Assembly (NCBI RefSeq): GCF_900112255.1
Contig: NZ_FOLE01000015.1
Coordinates: forward strand, 1-39,823
Reading direction: 5' to 3'
Length of the DNA: 39,823 nucleotides
From: Flexibacter flexilis DSM 6793
GTDB lineage: Bacteria; Bacteroidota; Bacteroidia; Cytophagales; Flexibacteraceae
Shown here one piece after another: positions 1 to 8,345 of the stretch; positions within the stretch are counted from its first letter, which is position 1, and every line of letters begins with the position of its first letter. Made by a program: the position numbers and the translations under genes. A model generated the notes under the pieces. The model saw only the letters and a program-made list of their open reading frames with translations. It was not told where the DNA came from and ran no database searches.

Positions 1-55
1 TTTTTCAGTGCCTCGCTTTTCAAAATCTTAACCCCTCTCTCGTTTAATCGGGGTG

Positions 56-87
56 CAAAGGTCAGAAACTTTTTTTTAACTTCCAAA
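56..87 (-). promoter_or_regulatory. Promoter copy 1 of the 159-bp array
   Basis: On the minus strand: TTTG (84-87), a 20-base spacer and GACCTTTG (56-63). This fits the Bacteroidota consensus TTTG / TAnnTTTG with one change, T to G at the first base of the -7 box. Upstream is an A/T-rich stretch (88-120) like an UP element. Transcription would leave the window at its left edge. Confidence 0.65.
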
Positions 88-214
88 TCTTTTTCGAAAA
101 TTTTTAAAGTTTTTTCAAGTCTCTACTCATATCAATCGCTCAACACAAGCTCCTTTTCCTTTTTTCAAGACTTTAAGCCGCTCTCGTTAGAACCGCTCTT
201 CCTTAATCGGGTTG

Positions 215-246
215 CAAAAGTCAGCGTTTTGTTTTTATTCTCCAAA
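215..246 (-). promoter_or_regulatory. Promoter copy 2 of the 159-bp array
   Basis: On the minus strand: TTTG (243-246), a 20-base spacer and GACTTTTG (215-222), followed by GCAACCCGATTAAGG. It has the same geometry as copy 1 and an A/T-rich upstream stretch. Confidence 0.65.
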
Positions 247-373
247 TATTTTCGCAAATATTTTTTGAGTTTTTTTATCGCCCTCTATAACTCGTTAGCT
301 AACAACATTATAAAGCTCTTTTACTACTACATAGAACCACCTTCTTTCAAGCCGCCCCTCCTTTATCGGGCTG

Positions 374-405
374 CAAACATCCCCCCTTTTTCTCTATTTT
401 CCTAA
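374..405 (-). promoter_or_regulatory. Promoter copy 3 of the 159-bp array (most diverged)
   Basis: On the minus strand: TTAG (402-405), a 20-base spacer and GATGTTTG (374-381), followed by GCAGCCCGATAAAGG. The spacer has a run of six G where the other copies have none. It is the copy furthest from the presumed transcribed gene and the weakest match. Confidence 0.5.
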
Positions 406-475
406 TATTATCCCAAATTATTTTTAAAAATATTATCAATAACCTCATCTTTAATGAGTTATAAAAGAAAGATTT

Positions 476-1465
476 TTAGGGATACGACGGAATTTCTACA
501 AAAGCAGCCATTTGGTAGTTGCCGACGAGTGAAAGAACCCATTGATTAGGATTTCGGGTGGTTTTAGAAAAGCTTTGTAAAGCTGTTTTTTCCTTCAAAT
601 TATCCTGTGGCATAAAACATGGCACAAATTGGTGTAATTGGTGGTCTGTGAGCTTTTCGACAGAAATAAACTGGTCGTTTTCTATTATTCCCAAAAAATC
701 TAAAGCAAAAAACAACCCTTGCGTCGGTAACATGATACACTGCTCACTAATATCAAATTCCAAAACTTCTTGGTTTTTACCGACCTCCATCACTAAATTC
801 TCTAACAAAACATCTTTGGAAGCAGGTTTTTCGTCAAAATCGGGCTTATGTGCGTGCAGACGCACCAATATTTTAGTGTTTTGGACAGGTACAGTTACTG
901 TAATCGGGTCGCTAAAGCCTGTTTCGTCTTTGAGTATCGTATAATTTCTGTCGTCGCTTATCAAAAACTTGACTTTGCTCACCTTCACCGAACGCCTATA
1001 AGTATTATTTACTCGCACGGCAATAGAGAAATCATCGTGCATTAAGCCATGGAGTTTCCCTTTATACCAAAAGCCTGTCCATTCGCGCTTGCCAATCTTG
1101 CCGAATTTGTCAGCAGCCCCCATCTTCTCGCGTTTGCGAACTGGCGTTTGAGTAACTGTTACTTCCTTTAATAAGAGATTTGATGGCACAAGAAAAATCG
1201 TGTCGGGCAATGTGGCGGCGGCAAACACTACTTTATTATAGCCAACCGACGAAAAGCGAATAGAATCCGAAGATGTGGCTTTGAGGCTGAAAGCTCCCGC
1301 AAAATCCGTATAAGTGCTTTGTTGTGGCGAAGAAACCGAAACCAACGGTAAAGGCTTGCGGGTGGCTTGGTCAAAAACATGCGCCGAATACGCTGTAATA
1401 TGTGTTTGCGCCTGCGCGGTAAACTTCCCTCCTATTATAATAAGCAATAGAATGAGTTTTTTCAT
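476..1465 (-). CDS. Secreted protein with carboxypeptidase-regulatory-like domain
   Basis: A 329-residue exported protein. It starts with a classical signal peptide (MKKLILLLIIIGG, cleavage after AQA near residue 19). Residues about 24-92 look like a CarboxypepD_reg-like beta-sandwich: a variable start, TDFAGAFSL, then a line ending in FSSVGYNKVVF. In Bacteroidota this domain often sits at the N-terminus of outer-membrane or periplasmic proteins. The remaining 230 residues have beta-rich composition and no family I recognise; there is no TonB-dependent barrel and no T9SS tail. It is transcribed toward the 159-bp promoter array and diverges from the next gene. A good -7 box lies only 8 bases before the start codon, so the message may be nearly leaderless. 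Confidence 0.85.
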   Translation of the reverse strand: MKKLILLLIIIGGKFTAQAQTHITAYSAHVFDQATRKPLPLVSVSSPQQSTYTDFAGAFSLKATSSDSIRFSSVGYNKVVFAAATLPDTIFLVPSNLLLKEVTVTQTPVRKREKMGAADKFGKIGKREWTGFWYKGKLHGLMHDDFSIAVRVNNTYRRSVKVSKVKFLISDDRNYTILKDETGFSDPITVTVPVQNTKILVRLHAHKPDFDEKPASKDVLLENLVMEVGKNQEVLEFDISEQCIMLPTQGLFFALDFLGIIENDQFISVEKLTDHQLHQFVPCFMPQDNLKEKTALQSFSKTTRNPNQWVLSLVGNYQMAAFVEIPSYP

Positions 1466-1473
1466 GGAATAGA

Positions 1474-1481
1474 CAAAGATA
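1474..1481 (-). promoter_or_regulatory. -7 box of the minus-strand gene ending at 476
   Basis: TATCTTTG on the minus strand matches TAnnTTTG exactly. No clear TTTG is found 19-20 bases upstream. The distance to the ATG leaves only about 5 transcribed bases. Confidence 0.5.
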
Positions 1482-1604
1482 AGGTCAGTTTATTTCTTTC
1501 TATTCGGAGTTACCTGTATTATATAGTAACATTGTTTCCGATTCAATTAAATATTTGCCAAATTACAAACATTCAAGAAAAATAATAAAACAACGTATCT
1601 TTTA

Positions 1605-1612
1605 TATCTTTG
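1605..1612 (+). promoter_or_regulatory. -7 box upstream of the Wzi/RemB-like gene
   Basis: TATCTTTG matches TAnnTTTG. The expected start of transcription, near 1619, lies before the ATG at 1643 and excludes the in-frame upstream codon at 1610. The -33 box is not clear. Confidence 0.5.
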
Positions 1613-1642
1613 GGAAGATTAAACGCACATTTTACGCAAACA

Positions 1643-3337
1643 ATGAAACAGCATTTACTTACATTATCATTTTTGGCGGTAGCAGGTTTGGCGCAAGCGC
1701 AAAGCACGTTTGCACCCATCAATTACGACTATTATCATTTGCCAGACCGTTATGAGATTCGTTCAGGACGTTTTGCCGACGGATTTTTTACGAGTAGCAA
1801 AGCCTACGAACGTAAAGGCATCGCACAATTAGCCGACACCTTGCTCGCAGATTCGGCGGCACGTTGGTCGGCGGCAGACCGTTTTAACCTCACTTATTTG
1901 CAAAATGACAATGCCGAATGGAGCAAAGCCCCAAACGCTCAAAGTCGTAAAGCCATTTGGGGAACATTTTATCAGCAAAAAGCCGATTTGTACCATTATT
2001 CGGACAAAGACTTTGATTTGCATGTTAATCCTGTCATTTATTTTCAGGGCGGAAAGGACAAAGACGTAGATTATACGCCTTATATTAATACGCGCGGCGT
2101 AGAAATTAGAGGTACGATTAATAAAAAGGTCGGGTTTTATACGTTTTTGAGCGAAAACCAAGCCAGTTTTGCGGGCTATGCCAAAAACTACATAGACTCG
2201 ATTCAGGCTGTGCCGCAAGAGGCTTTTATCAAAAATTTTGATGGCCAAGTGGTTGGCAAAAACTCTAATAGCTACGATTTTATTACGGGCAGGGCTTATA
2301 TTTCTTTTAATCCCGTTAAAAATATCAATGTGCAGTTTGGGCAAGACCGCCATTTCATCGGAAACGGTTACAGGTCTATGATTTTGTCGGATTTTGCGAC
2401 AAGCTATCCGTTTCTAAAACTCAACACGCGCATTTGGCGATTTGAATACACTAACCTTTTTGCCCAAATGAAAACAAGTTCGCGTTTGGCAAATGATAAA
2501 TTTATTCCTAATAAATTTTTGGCACTGCATCATTTGAGTCTTAACGTAACCAAGAGTTTTAACATTGGCGTTTTTGAATCCATTATGTTTGGCCGCGACG
2601 ATAGTTTGCGCAACGGAACATTTGATTGGGCGTATTTGAATCCTGTCATTTTTTACCGTTCGGCGGAGCAGCAGCAAGGCAGCCGCGACAATGCGTTTTT
2701 GGGGATTGATTTTAAATGGAATTTCCTAAAACATTGTTCTTTGTACGGCCAATTGGCGCTTGACGAGTTCAAACTCGACGAAGTGAAAGCGGGTAACGGC
2801 TGGTGGGGCAACAAACAAGCTGGGCAAATCGGTCTGAAATATATAGATGCTTTTGGGGTTAGAAACTTGGATTTGCAAGGCGAAATAAACGTAGCTCGTC
2901 CGTATATGTACGCACACAAAGACGCTTACGGCTCTTATGCACATTACAATCAGGCGTTGGCGCATCCGTTGGGCGCGAATTTCTACGAATACATCGGAAT
3001 TTTGCGTTATCAGCCTGTGGGTCGTTTGATGTTTACAGGCAAAATGTTTGTGAGCAAATACGGCGAAGACACCGACTCTTTCAATTCGGGTGCAGATATT
3101 CTCAGAAGCTACAGCAGCAAACGCCAAGAATACGGCAACAAAATTGGGCAAGGCATTCAGGCCAAACAATTGTATGTGGACGCGACGCTTACTTATCAAG
3201 TCAAACACAATTTGTTCTTTGATTTGAAGATGATTTATAGAGATAAAAAAAGCGATTTGGCCGAATGGTCGCGCAAAACAACCTTCTTGTCGGCGGCGTT
3301 GCGCTGGAACGTAGGGCAACGTTTGTCAGAATTTTAA
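1643..3337 (+). CDS. Outer-membrane beta-barrel protein, Wzi/RemB-like
   Basis: About 564 residues from the chosen start. ATG 1643 gives a clean signal peptide (MKQHLLTLSFLAVAGLAQAQ); an upstream in-frame ATG at 1610 lies on the promoter box and would put 11 charged residues before it. The mature part is rich in aromatic, alternating beta-strand segments, with FNPVKNINVQFGQDRHFIGNGYRSM near the middle and a C-terminal strand ending in Phe, as in outer-membrane barrels. This pattern is that of the capsule-assembly Wzi family, which in Bacteroidota includes the gliding protein RemB. Which of the two roles applies cannot be decided here; there is no capsule or gliding cluster beside it, though an initiating glycosyl transferase lies about 3.5 kb downstream. 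Confidence 0.8.
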   Translation: MKQHLLTLSFLAVAGLAQAQSTFAPINYDYYHLPDRYEIRSGRFADGFFTSSKAYERKGIAQLADTLLADSAARWSAADRFNLTYLQNDNAEWSKAPNAQSRKAIWGTFYQQKADLYHYSDKDFDLHVNPVIYFQGGKDKDVDYTPYINTRGVEIRGTINKKVGFYTFLSENQASFAGYAKNYIDSIQAVPQEAFIKNFDGQVVGKNSNSYDFITGRAYISFNPVKNINVQFGQDRHFIGNGYRSMILSDFATSYPFLKLNTRIWRFEYTNLFAQMKTSSRLANDKFIPNKFLALHHLSLNVTKSFNIGVFESIMFGRDDSLRNGTFDWAYLNPVIFYRSAEQQQGSRDNAFLGIDFKWNFLKHCSLYGQLALDEFKLDEVKAGNGWWGNKQAGQIGLKYIDAFGVRNLDLQGEINVARPYMYAHKDAYGSYAHYNQALAHPLGANFYEYIGILRYQPVGRLMFTGKMFVSKYGEDTDSFNSGADILRSYSSKRQEYGNKIGQGIQAKQLYVDATLTYQVKHNLFFDLKMIYRDKKSDLAEWSRKTTFLSAALRWNVGQRLSEF

Positions 3338-3353
3338 ATAATGAAATTTTGCT

Positions 3354-3361
3354 TACTTTTG
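3354..3361 (+). promoter_or_regulatory. -7 box upstream of ftsK
   Basis: TACTTTTG fits TAnnTTTG and lies 80 bases before the ftsK ATG, just after the stop of the preceding gene. No convincing -33 box is seen. Confidence 0.45.
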
Positions 3362-3440
3362 TGGACGGGCATGGCTGCGGCTGTGCCTCGTCTTTTATTT
3401 TATAGCAATACCATCTGAAAAAGAAATAATCGCACCCACA

Positions 3441-5966
3441 ATGGCGCAAAATACATACAAAAACACGCCCAAAGAACCCCAAGTGGAAAATCCAGCGGCG
3501 GCGAGTAAAAGCAAAGCAAAAAGCGTAAAATCCATTAAAATAAACCCAACCTTTTTGCAAGACCCCAAATTCAAATTCTCGTTGGGTTTTGCCTTAATGT
3601 TGTTTTCATTTGCAGTCCTAACAGCTTTATTTTCAGCTTTATTTACAGGCAAAGCCGACCAAAGCGTTGTAGAAAGTTTGTGGAACGGCACGCTCCGCGA
3701 GTCGGGCAAAGAAGCCGAAAACTGGCTCAAGTTGGGCGGTGCAATCATTGCATATTTTTTAATGTACAAATGGTTTGGTATTTGTTCGTTTTTTGTTCCG
3801 CCATTACTTTTTGCGGCAGCCTATCGCGCCATTTTCAAGAAAAGTTTGATTAACCTCAACCGCATTACACGCTTTGCCGTGTTTATGGCTTTGTGGGTGG
3901 GCTCGTTGTTGGGCTATGTGGTGTATTTGTCGGAAGCCGAAACCAGTTTTGGATTTTTGAGCGGCGGTATCGGCTACGAAATAGCTTTCTTTTTCCATGA
4001 TATGATTGGCTGGGGAACGTGGCTTTTGTTGGTGTTTAGCGGCGGTTTGTTTATGCTTTATTTCTTCGATTTGTCCGTACCAACTGGTAAACCCAAAGAA
4101 GAAAAACAACCAACACCCGAACCTGTCATTACCGAAAAACCAATTATTACGACTTCTGTGCCACTAATAGACGAAGAAGAATTTGAGAAAAATCAGCAAG
4201 CTGAAGAATTAGACGAAGAGACGGACGAAGAAAATTTGGAAATCTTAGACCAACAACCTCCCGTAACGCCTGTTTTACCAGAAACACCTAAAATTCCAGC
4301 AGAACCCGCCTTTACAGTAACCAATACACCAACGCAGGCGCAAGAAGAAGACGAGCAAGACAAAGAACCTGAGTTTGTGATAGAAAAAACGCCGACAGAA
4401 ATCCTGCTCGACGATGACGACTACCAACGTGCCGCCCTAAACGCTGGCGTTGGAGACTATGACCCAAAACTGGATTTACCGTCTTACGCCTACCCTATTT
4501 TGGATTTGTTGCAACCGCATACGGGCAATAACGTACACATCAACAACGAGGAACTGGCCGCCAACAAAGATAAAATCGTGGATACGCTCAGCCAATACGG
4601 CATTGCGATTTCCAACATCAAAGCAACGGTAGGGCCTACGGTTACGCTTTACGAAATCGTGCCTGCACCAGGGGTTCGTATTTCCAAAATCAAAAGCCTT
4701 GAAGATGATATTGCCTTGAGTTTGGCCGCGTTGGGCATCAGGATTATTGCCCCAATCCCTGGCAAAGGCTCAATCGGTATAGAAGTTCCTAACAAAAACC
4801 GCGAAATGGTTTCGATTCGCTCAGTGCTAGCCAACGAACGTTTCTTGAAATCAGATAAAGAATTGCCAGTTGTTTTGGGTAAAACCATTTCTAACGAAGT
4901 GCTTATCATTGACTTAGCCAAAATGCCTCACTTGCTCATGGCGGGTGCGACTGGGCAAGGTAAATCGGTGGGTTTGAACGTATTATTGGCTTCATTGCTG
5001 TACAGCAAACACCCTTCGCAACTCAAATTTGTGTTGGTGGACCCCAAAAAAGTAGAACTTTCGCTTTTCAGCAAAATAGAACGCCATTTCTTGGCCGCAC
5101 TACCCAACTCGGAAGAGGCCATTATTACCGATACTAAAAAAGTAGTGAATACACTCAACTCGCTTTGTATCGAGATGGACACGCGTTACGATTTGCTCAA
5201 AGAAGCCAATTGCCGCAACCTTCGCGAATACAATACCAAATTTGTGGAACGTAAACTTAACCCCGAAAAAGGACACAAGTTTATGCCTTACATCGTGTTG
5301 GTTATTGACGAGTTGGCGGATTTGATGATGACGGCGGGCAAAGAAGTAGAACAACCTATCGCACGTTTGGCACAATTGGCGCGTGCCATCGGTATTCACT
5401 TGGTAGTGGCCACGCAACGCCCTTCGGTAAACGTTATTACGGGTATTATCAAAGCCAACTTCCCTGCGCGTTTATCGTTTAGAGTAACCTCGAAAGTCGA
5501 TTCACGCACGATTTTGGACACTGGCGGCGCGGAACAATTGGTCGGTCAAGGGGATATGCTTTTCTCGCAAGGTTCTGACCTTATTCGTTTGCAATGTCCG
5601 TTTGTGGACACGCCCGAAGTGGAGCGTGTTTGTGATTTTATCGGCGGACAACGTGGCTACGATTCGGCCTATCTATTGCCCGAATACGAAGGCGAAGACG
5701 GCGGCTCAGACAAAGCTGAATTTGACCCATCCGAACGCGATGCACTTTTTGAGGAAGCGGCACGTACCATCGTGCTACACCAACAAGGCAGTACTTCTTT
5801 GATTCAACGTAAATTAAAACTTGGTTACAACCGTGCGGGTCGCCTCATCGACCAACTCGAATCGGCGGGCATCGTCGGGCCATTCGAGGGCAGCAAAGCC
5901 CGCGAAGTGTTAATCAAAGACGAGTACGCGCTGGAGCAACTTTTACGCAAAATTTCAGAGAAATAA
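3441..5966 (+). CDS. ftsK: DNA translocase FtsK
   Basis: An 841-residue septal DNA pump that segregates chromosome termini and activates XerCD at dif. The N-terminus has four hydrophobic segments (about residues 48-70, 95-130, 137-160 and 178-212). A Glu/Pro-rich linker follows (about 215-330), much shorter than in E. coli. The RecA-like motor carries Walker A GATGQGKS (residues 502-509) and a Walker B strand ending in Asp623-Glu624 (VLVIDELADLMM). A C-terminal winged-helix gamma domain (about 768-828, with GSTSLIQRKLKLGYNRAGRL) reads KOPS sites. Its stop is separated from the LD-carboxypeptidase start by only 3 bases, so the two are probably co-transcribed. Confidence 0.96.
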   Translation: MAQNTYKNTPKEPQVENPAAASKSKAKSVKSIKINPTFLQDPKFKFSLGFALMLFSFAVLTALFSALFTGKADQSVVESLWNGTLRESGKEAENWLKLGGAIIAYFLMYKWFGICSFFVPPLLFAAAYRAIFKKSLINLNRITRFAVFMALWVGSLLGYVVYLSEAETSFGFLSGGIGYEIAFFFHDMIGWGTWLLLVFSGGLFMLYFFDLSVPTGKPKEEKQPTPEPVITEKPIITTSVPLIDEEEFEKNQQAEELDEETDEENLEILDQQPPVTPVLPETPKIPAEPAFTVTNTPTQAQEEDEQDKEPEFVIEKTPTEILLDDDDYQRAALNAGVGDYDPKLDLPSYAYPILDLLQPHTGNNVHINNEELAANKDKIVDTLSQYGIAISNIKATVGPTVTLYEIVPAPGVRISKIKSLEDDIALSLAALGIRIIAPIPGKGSIGIEVPNKNREMVSIRSVLANERFLKSDKELPVVLGKTISNEVLIIDLAKMPHLLMAGATGQGKSVGLNVLLASLLYSKHPSQLKFVLVDPKKVELSLFSKIERHFLAALPNSEEAIITDTKKVVNTLNSLCIEMDTRYDLLKEANCRNLREYNTKFVERKLNPEKGHKFMPYIVLVIDELADLMMTAGKEVEQPIARLAQLARAIGIHLVVATQRPSVNVITGIIKANFPARLSFRVTSKVDSRTILDTGGAEQLVGQGDMLFSQGSDLIRLQCPFVDTPEVERVCDFIGGQRGYDSAYLLPEYEGEDGGSDKAEFDPSERDALFEEAARTIVLHQQGSTSLIQRKLKLGYNRAGRLIDQLESAGIVGPFEGSKAREVLIKDEYALEQLLRKISEK

Positions 5967-5969
5967 ACA

Positions 5970-6896
5970 ATGGCCAATTGCATCATTCCCCCAGCTCTCC
6001 AGCGCGGCGACAAAGTCATTATTGTTGCTCCAAGCAAGGCCATTAGCGGCCAAGCTGATGTGGCACACGCACGCCAAATCTTGGAAAGTTGGGGATTGAA
6101 AGTGGAATTTGCAAAACATTTATTTGCCCAACATCATCAGTTTGCAGGCACTGATGCGCAACGCGCTGCAGACTTGCAAGCCGCTTTCGATGACACAAGC
6201 ATCAAAGCTGTGTTTTGCGTACGCGGTGGCTACGGCATGAGCCGAATTATTGACCAAATTATTTTTGATGGAATAAAAAACAGTCCCAAATGGGTGATTG
6301 GTTTTAGTGATATTACGCTGCTGCTTAGTGAATTATATCAAAACGGTATGGCCAGCGTACATGGTATTATGCCCAAACTTTTTGGCCAGCAAGGCGCGGA
6401 ATATTCCGTAGAAAGTTTGCGCCAATGGCTTTTCAAAAAATCCATTCAATACCAAATAACAGGAAGTGCTTTGAACAGAGAAGGCACAGCTACCGCCGAA
6501 CTGGTGGGCGGAAACCTGACGATGTTTTGCCATGCCATCGGCACGCGTTCCGAAATTGACACACGCGGTAAAATTCTGTTTTTGGAAGATGTAGGCGAAC
6601 ATTTGTACCACATCGACCGCCTTTTTTGGCAGTTGCGGCGCAGTGGAAAACTCGCAGGTTTGGCAGGCTTAATCGTGGGGCATTTCTCAGACATGGAAGA
6701 TAATACGCCAAGTTTCGGGCAAAGCCTCCAGCAAATCGTCGCGACGCACACACAAGATTTTGATTACCCAATAGCCTATCATTTTCCTGTTGGCCACGAA
6801 CCCCAAAATGTGGCATTGCCATTAGGTGTACCATTACAGTTTTCTGTTGGAAAACGATACGTTAGCTTGCAAACGCCCCAAACTTATTTGGTCTAA
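5970..6896 (+). CDS. ldcA: Muramoyl-tetrapeptide LD-carboxypeptidase (S66 family)
   Basis: A 308-residue serine peptidase of the LdcA/MccF family, which removes the terminal D-Ala from murein tetrapeptides during recycling in the cytoplasm. The S66 triad can be placed: Ser113 in GFSDIT, Glu206 in LFLEDVGEH and His276 in VGHEPQN. The N-terminal half has the family GGYGMSRI motif. There is no signal peptide, as expected. It follows ftsK by 3 bases, linking cell-division DNA pumping and wall recycling in one transcript. It converges tail to tail with the next gene, with only 4 bases between the stops and no visible terminator. Confidence 0.93.
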   Translation: MANCIIPPALQRGDKVIIVAPSKAISGQADVAHARQILESWGLKVEFAKHLFAQHHQFAGTDAQRAADLQAAFDDTSIKAVFCVRGGYGMSRIIDQIIFDGIKNSPKWVIGFSDITLLLSELYQNGMASVHGIMPKLFGQQGAEYSVESLRQWLFKKSIQYQITGSALNREGTATAELVGGNLTMFCHAIGTRSEIDTRGKILFLEDVGEHLYHIDRLFWQLRRSGKLAGLAGLIVGHFSDMEDNTPSFGQSLQQIVATHTQDFDYPIAYHFPVGHEPQNVALPLGVPLQFSVGKRYVSLQTPQTYLV

Positions 6897-6900
6897 TAGC

Positions 6901-8295
6901 TTATTTTCCGCTACCTTTTAGCACGGTCAGCACCGTATAAATCATAATGCGGAAGTCCATTGCCAGCGACATATTTTCGATGTAAATAATATCGTATTTG
7001 AGGCGGCGCACCATTTGCTCCACATTTTCGGCGTAGCCGTATTTCACTTGTCCCAAAGACGTGATACCAGGTCTTACGCGGTTCAGATGCTTGTAATGCG
7101 GGGCTACTTTTACGATTTGGTCAATAAAATACTGGCGTTCTGGGCGTGGCCCCACCAACGACATATCTCCGATAAGTACATTATAAAATTGCGGAAACTC
7201 ATCAATGCGGGTTTTGCGCATGAATCTACCCCAAGGCGTAATGCGTGGATCGTGGTCGGAAGAGAGTGCAGGGCCTGCCTGTTCGGCATTCGTGTACATA
7301 CTCCGAAACTTATAAATACGAAACGGCAAGCCGCCTTTCCCGATTCTTTCTTGTGAATAAAAAATTGGCCCTTCAGACGAAAACTTAGTCATCAAGGAAA
7401 CAAACAAGTAAAACGGCGAACCAATCGTCAGCACTGCCAGCGATGCGCCTATATCCATGCCGCGTTTTACAACTTGCTGCCAAACGGGCATTAGTTCTTG
7501 TCTGATTTCGACCAAAGGTGTACCAAAAACATGACTTACGCGTACCGCCCCAATCAAGATTTGATATAAGTCTGGGATAATACTCACATTCACATTTGTG
7601 CCTTCTACACGGTTAAGAATATCCTCAATAAGTTTGTGTTCGGAAGGCTCGGTGGCTATCACCACTTGCGTAAGGCTTTTCTCCTGAATAATATTTTCCA
7701 GATTGGTATAACTTCCCAAATGCGGAATCTCGGTAAGAAGGTGTTCGCGCTCTTCGGCCGTATGCACGTAGCCCAAAATACGATTACCCAAAAAACTATT
7801 AGAGCTTTTTAGTTCTTCATAGATTTCTTTGGCCTTTTGTTCTGAGCCTACAATCACCGTATTAAAATAAATAATTCCTTTACGAATAAGGCGGTGCAAA
7901 TGCGTAGTAACTGACACGCGCAAAAGCAATTCCCAAAAGCTATGAATCAGAAAATACGCAAAGGTGTAGAAATAAAAACTCGAATGGCCCGCAACATCAT
8001 CATCCAGTAGAATGGCAACCGAAATAATAGACACGCCCACAAAAGAGACGGCCAAAATAGACAACACTTCCTTTACGCGAGAACGGCGATACACTTGCAC
8101 ATAAAAACCCGCAATCGCATACACCAGCAACCAGAACAAGCCAATCACTGCGCCACTTTCGAGGAGTGTAAACCAAACACTTTCATTATAGTCTGCCGTA
8201 ACGTATTTGCGGGCGATATAAAAACTTATCCAAGCCAACAACGCGGCCAAAAAGTCTGCCAGTAAATAATAAGTGCGTACTATATTTTTTTTCAT
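6901..8295 (-). CDS. Undecaprenyl-phosphate glycosylphosphotransferase (WcaJ-like)
   Basis: A 464-residue polyisoprenyl-phosphate hexose-1-phosphate transferase, the enzyme that loads the first sugar phosphate on the lipid carrier for exopolysaccharide or O-antigen synthesis. It has four N-terminal membrane helices (about residues 8-125), a central Rossmann-like CoA-binding-3 segment (about 140-250), another hydrophobic segment (about 275-300) and the bacterial sugar transferase domain. In that domain KFRSMYTNAE, TRIDEFPQFYNVLIGDMSLVG and GPRPE are the catalytic landmarks. The sugar is not determinable from sequence. The upstream gene on the same strand encodes a lipoprotein 50 bases away, but no glycosyltransferase cluster lies nearby, so the polysaccharide genes must be elsewhere. 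Confidence 0.93.
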   Translation of the reverse strand: MKKNIVRTYYLLADFLAALLAWISFYIARKYVTADYNESVWFTLLESGAVIGLFWLLVYAIAGFYVQVYRRSRVKEVLSILAVSFVGVSIISVAILLDDDVAGHSSFYFYTFAYFLIHSFWELLLRVSVTTHLHRLIRKGIIYFNTVIVGSEQKAKEIYEELKSSNSFLGNRILGYVHTAEEREHLLTEIPHLGSYTNLENIIQEKSLTQVVIATEPSEHKLIEDILNRVEGTNVNVSIIPDLYQILIGAVRVSHVFGTPLVEIRQELMPVWQQVVKRGMDIGASLAVLTIGSPFYLFVSLMTKFSSEGPIFYSQERIGKGGLPFRIYKFRSMYTNAEQAGPALSSDHDPRITPWGRFMRKTRIDEFPQFYNVLIGDMSLVGPRPERQYFIDQIVKVAPHYKHLNRVRPGITSLGQVKYGYAENVEQMVRRLKYDIIYIENMSLAMDFRIMIYTVLTVLKGSGK

Positions 8296-8345
8296 TACTC
8301 TAAATAAAGCTATCTTATAAACTACTAAGTGTGTCTGAAATATTG

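Larger units (their letters stand above)
41..438 (-). repeat. Three diverged tandem copies of a 159-bp promoter module
   Basis: Three blocks (about 41-120, 200-279 and 359-438) share the same order of elements when read on the minus strand: an A/T-rich upstream stretch, a -33 box, a 20-base spacer, a GANNTTTG -7 box, and a downstream GCA-N-CCCGAT segment. The -7 boxes begin at 56, 215 and 374, so both steps are exactly 159 bp. Sequence between the blocks is more diverged but keeps traces of similarity, such as a TTTTTCAAG-like stretch. The array faces the left edge, and nothing coding lies in it. Confidence 0.8.

Noticed and set aside
444-458. Hairpin CTCAT/ATGAG after the first gene as a terminator
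   Set aside because: Only 5 bp and no T-run on the minus strand.
1610-1642. Upstream ATG for the Wzi/RemB-like gene
   Set aside because: It overlaps the -7 box and would place polar residues before the signal peptide.
3341-3418. 25-codon ORF between the Wzi-like gene and ftsK
   Set aside because: It contains the ftsK -7 box, so its start lies upstream of the transcript; no ribosome site or conserved pattern.
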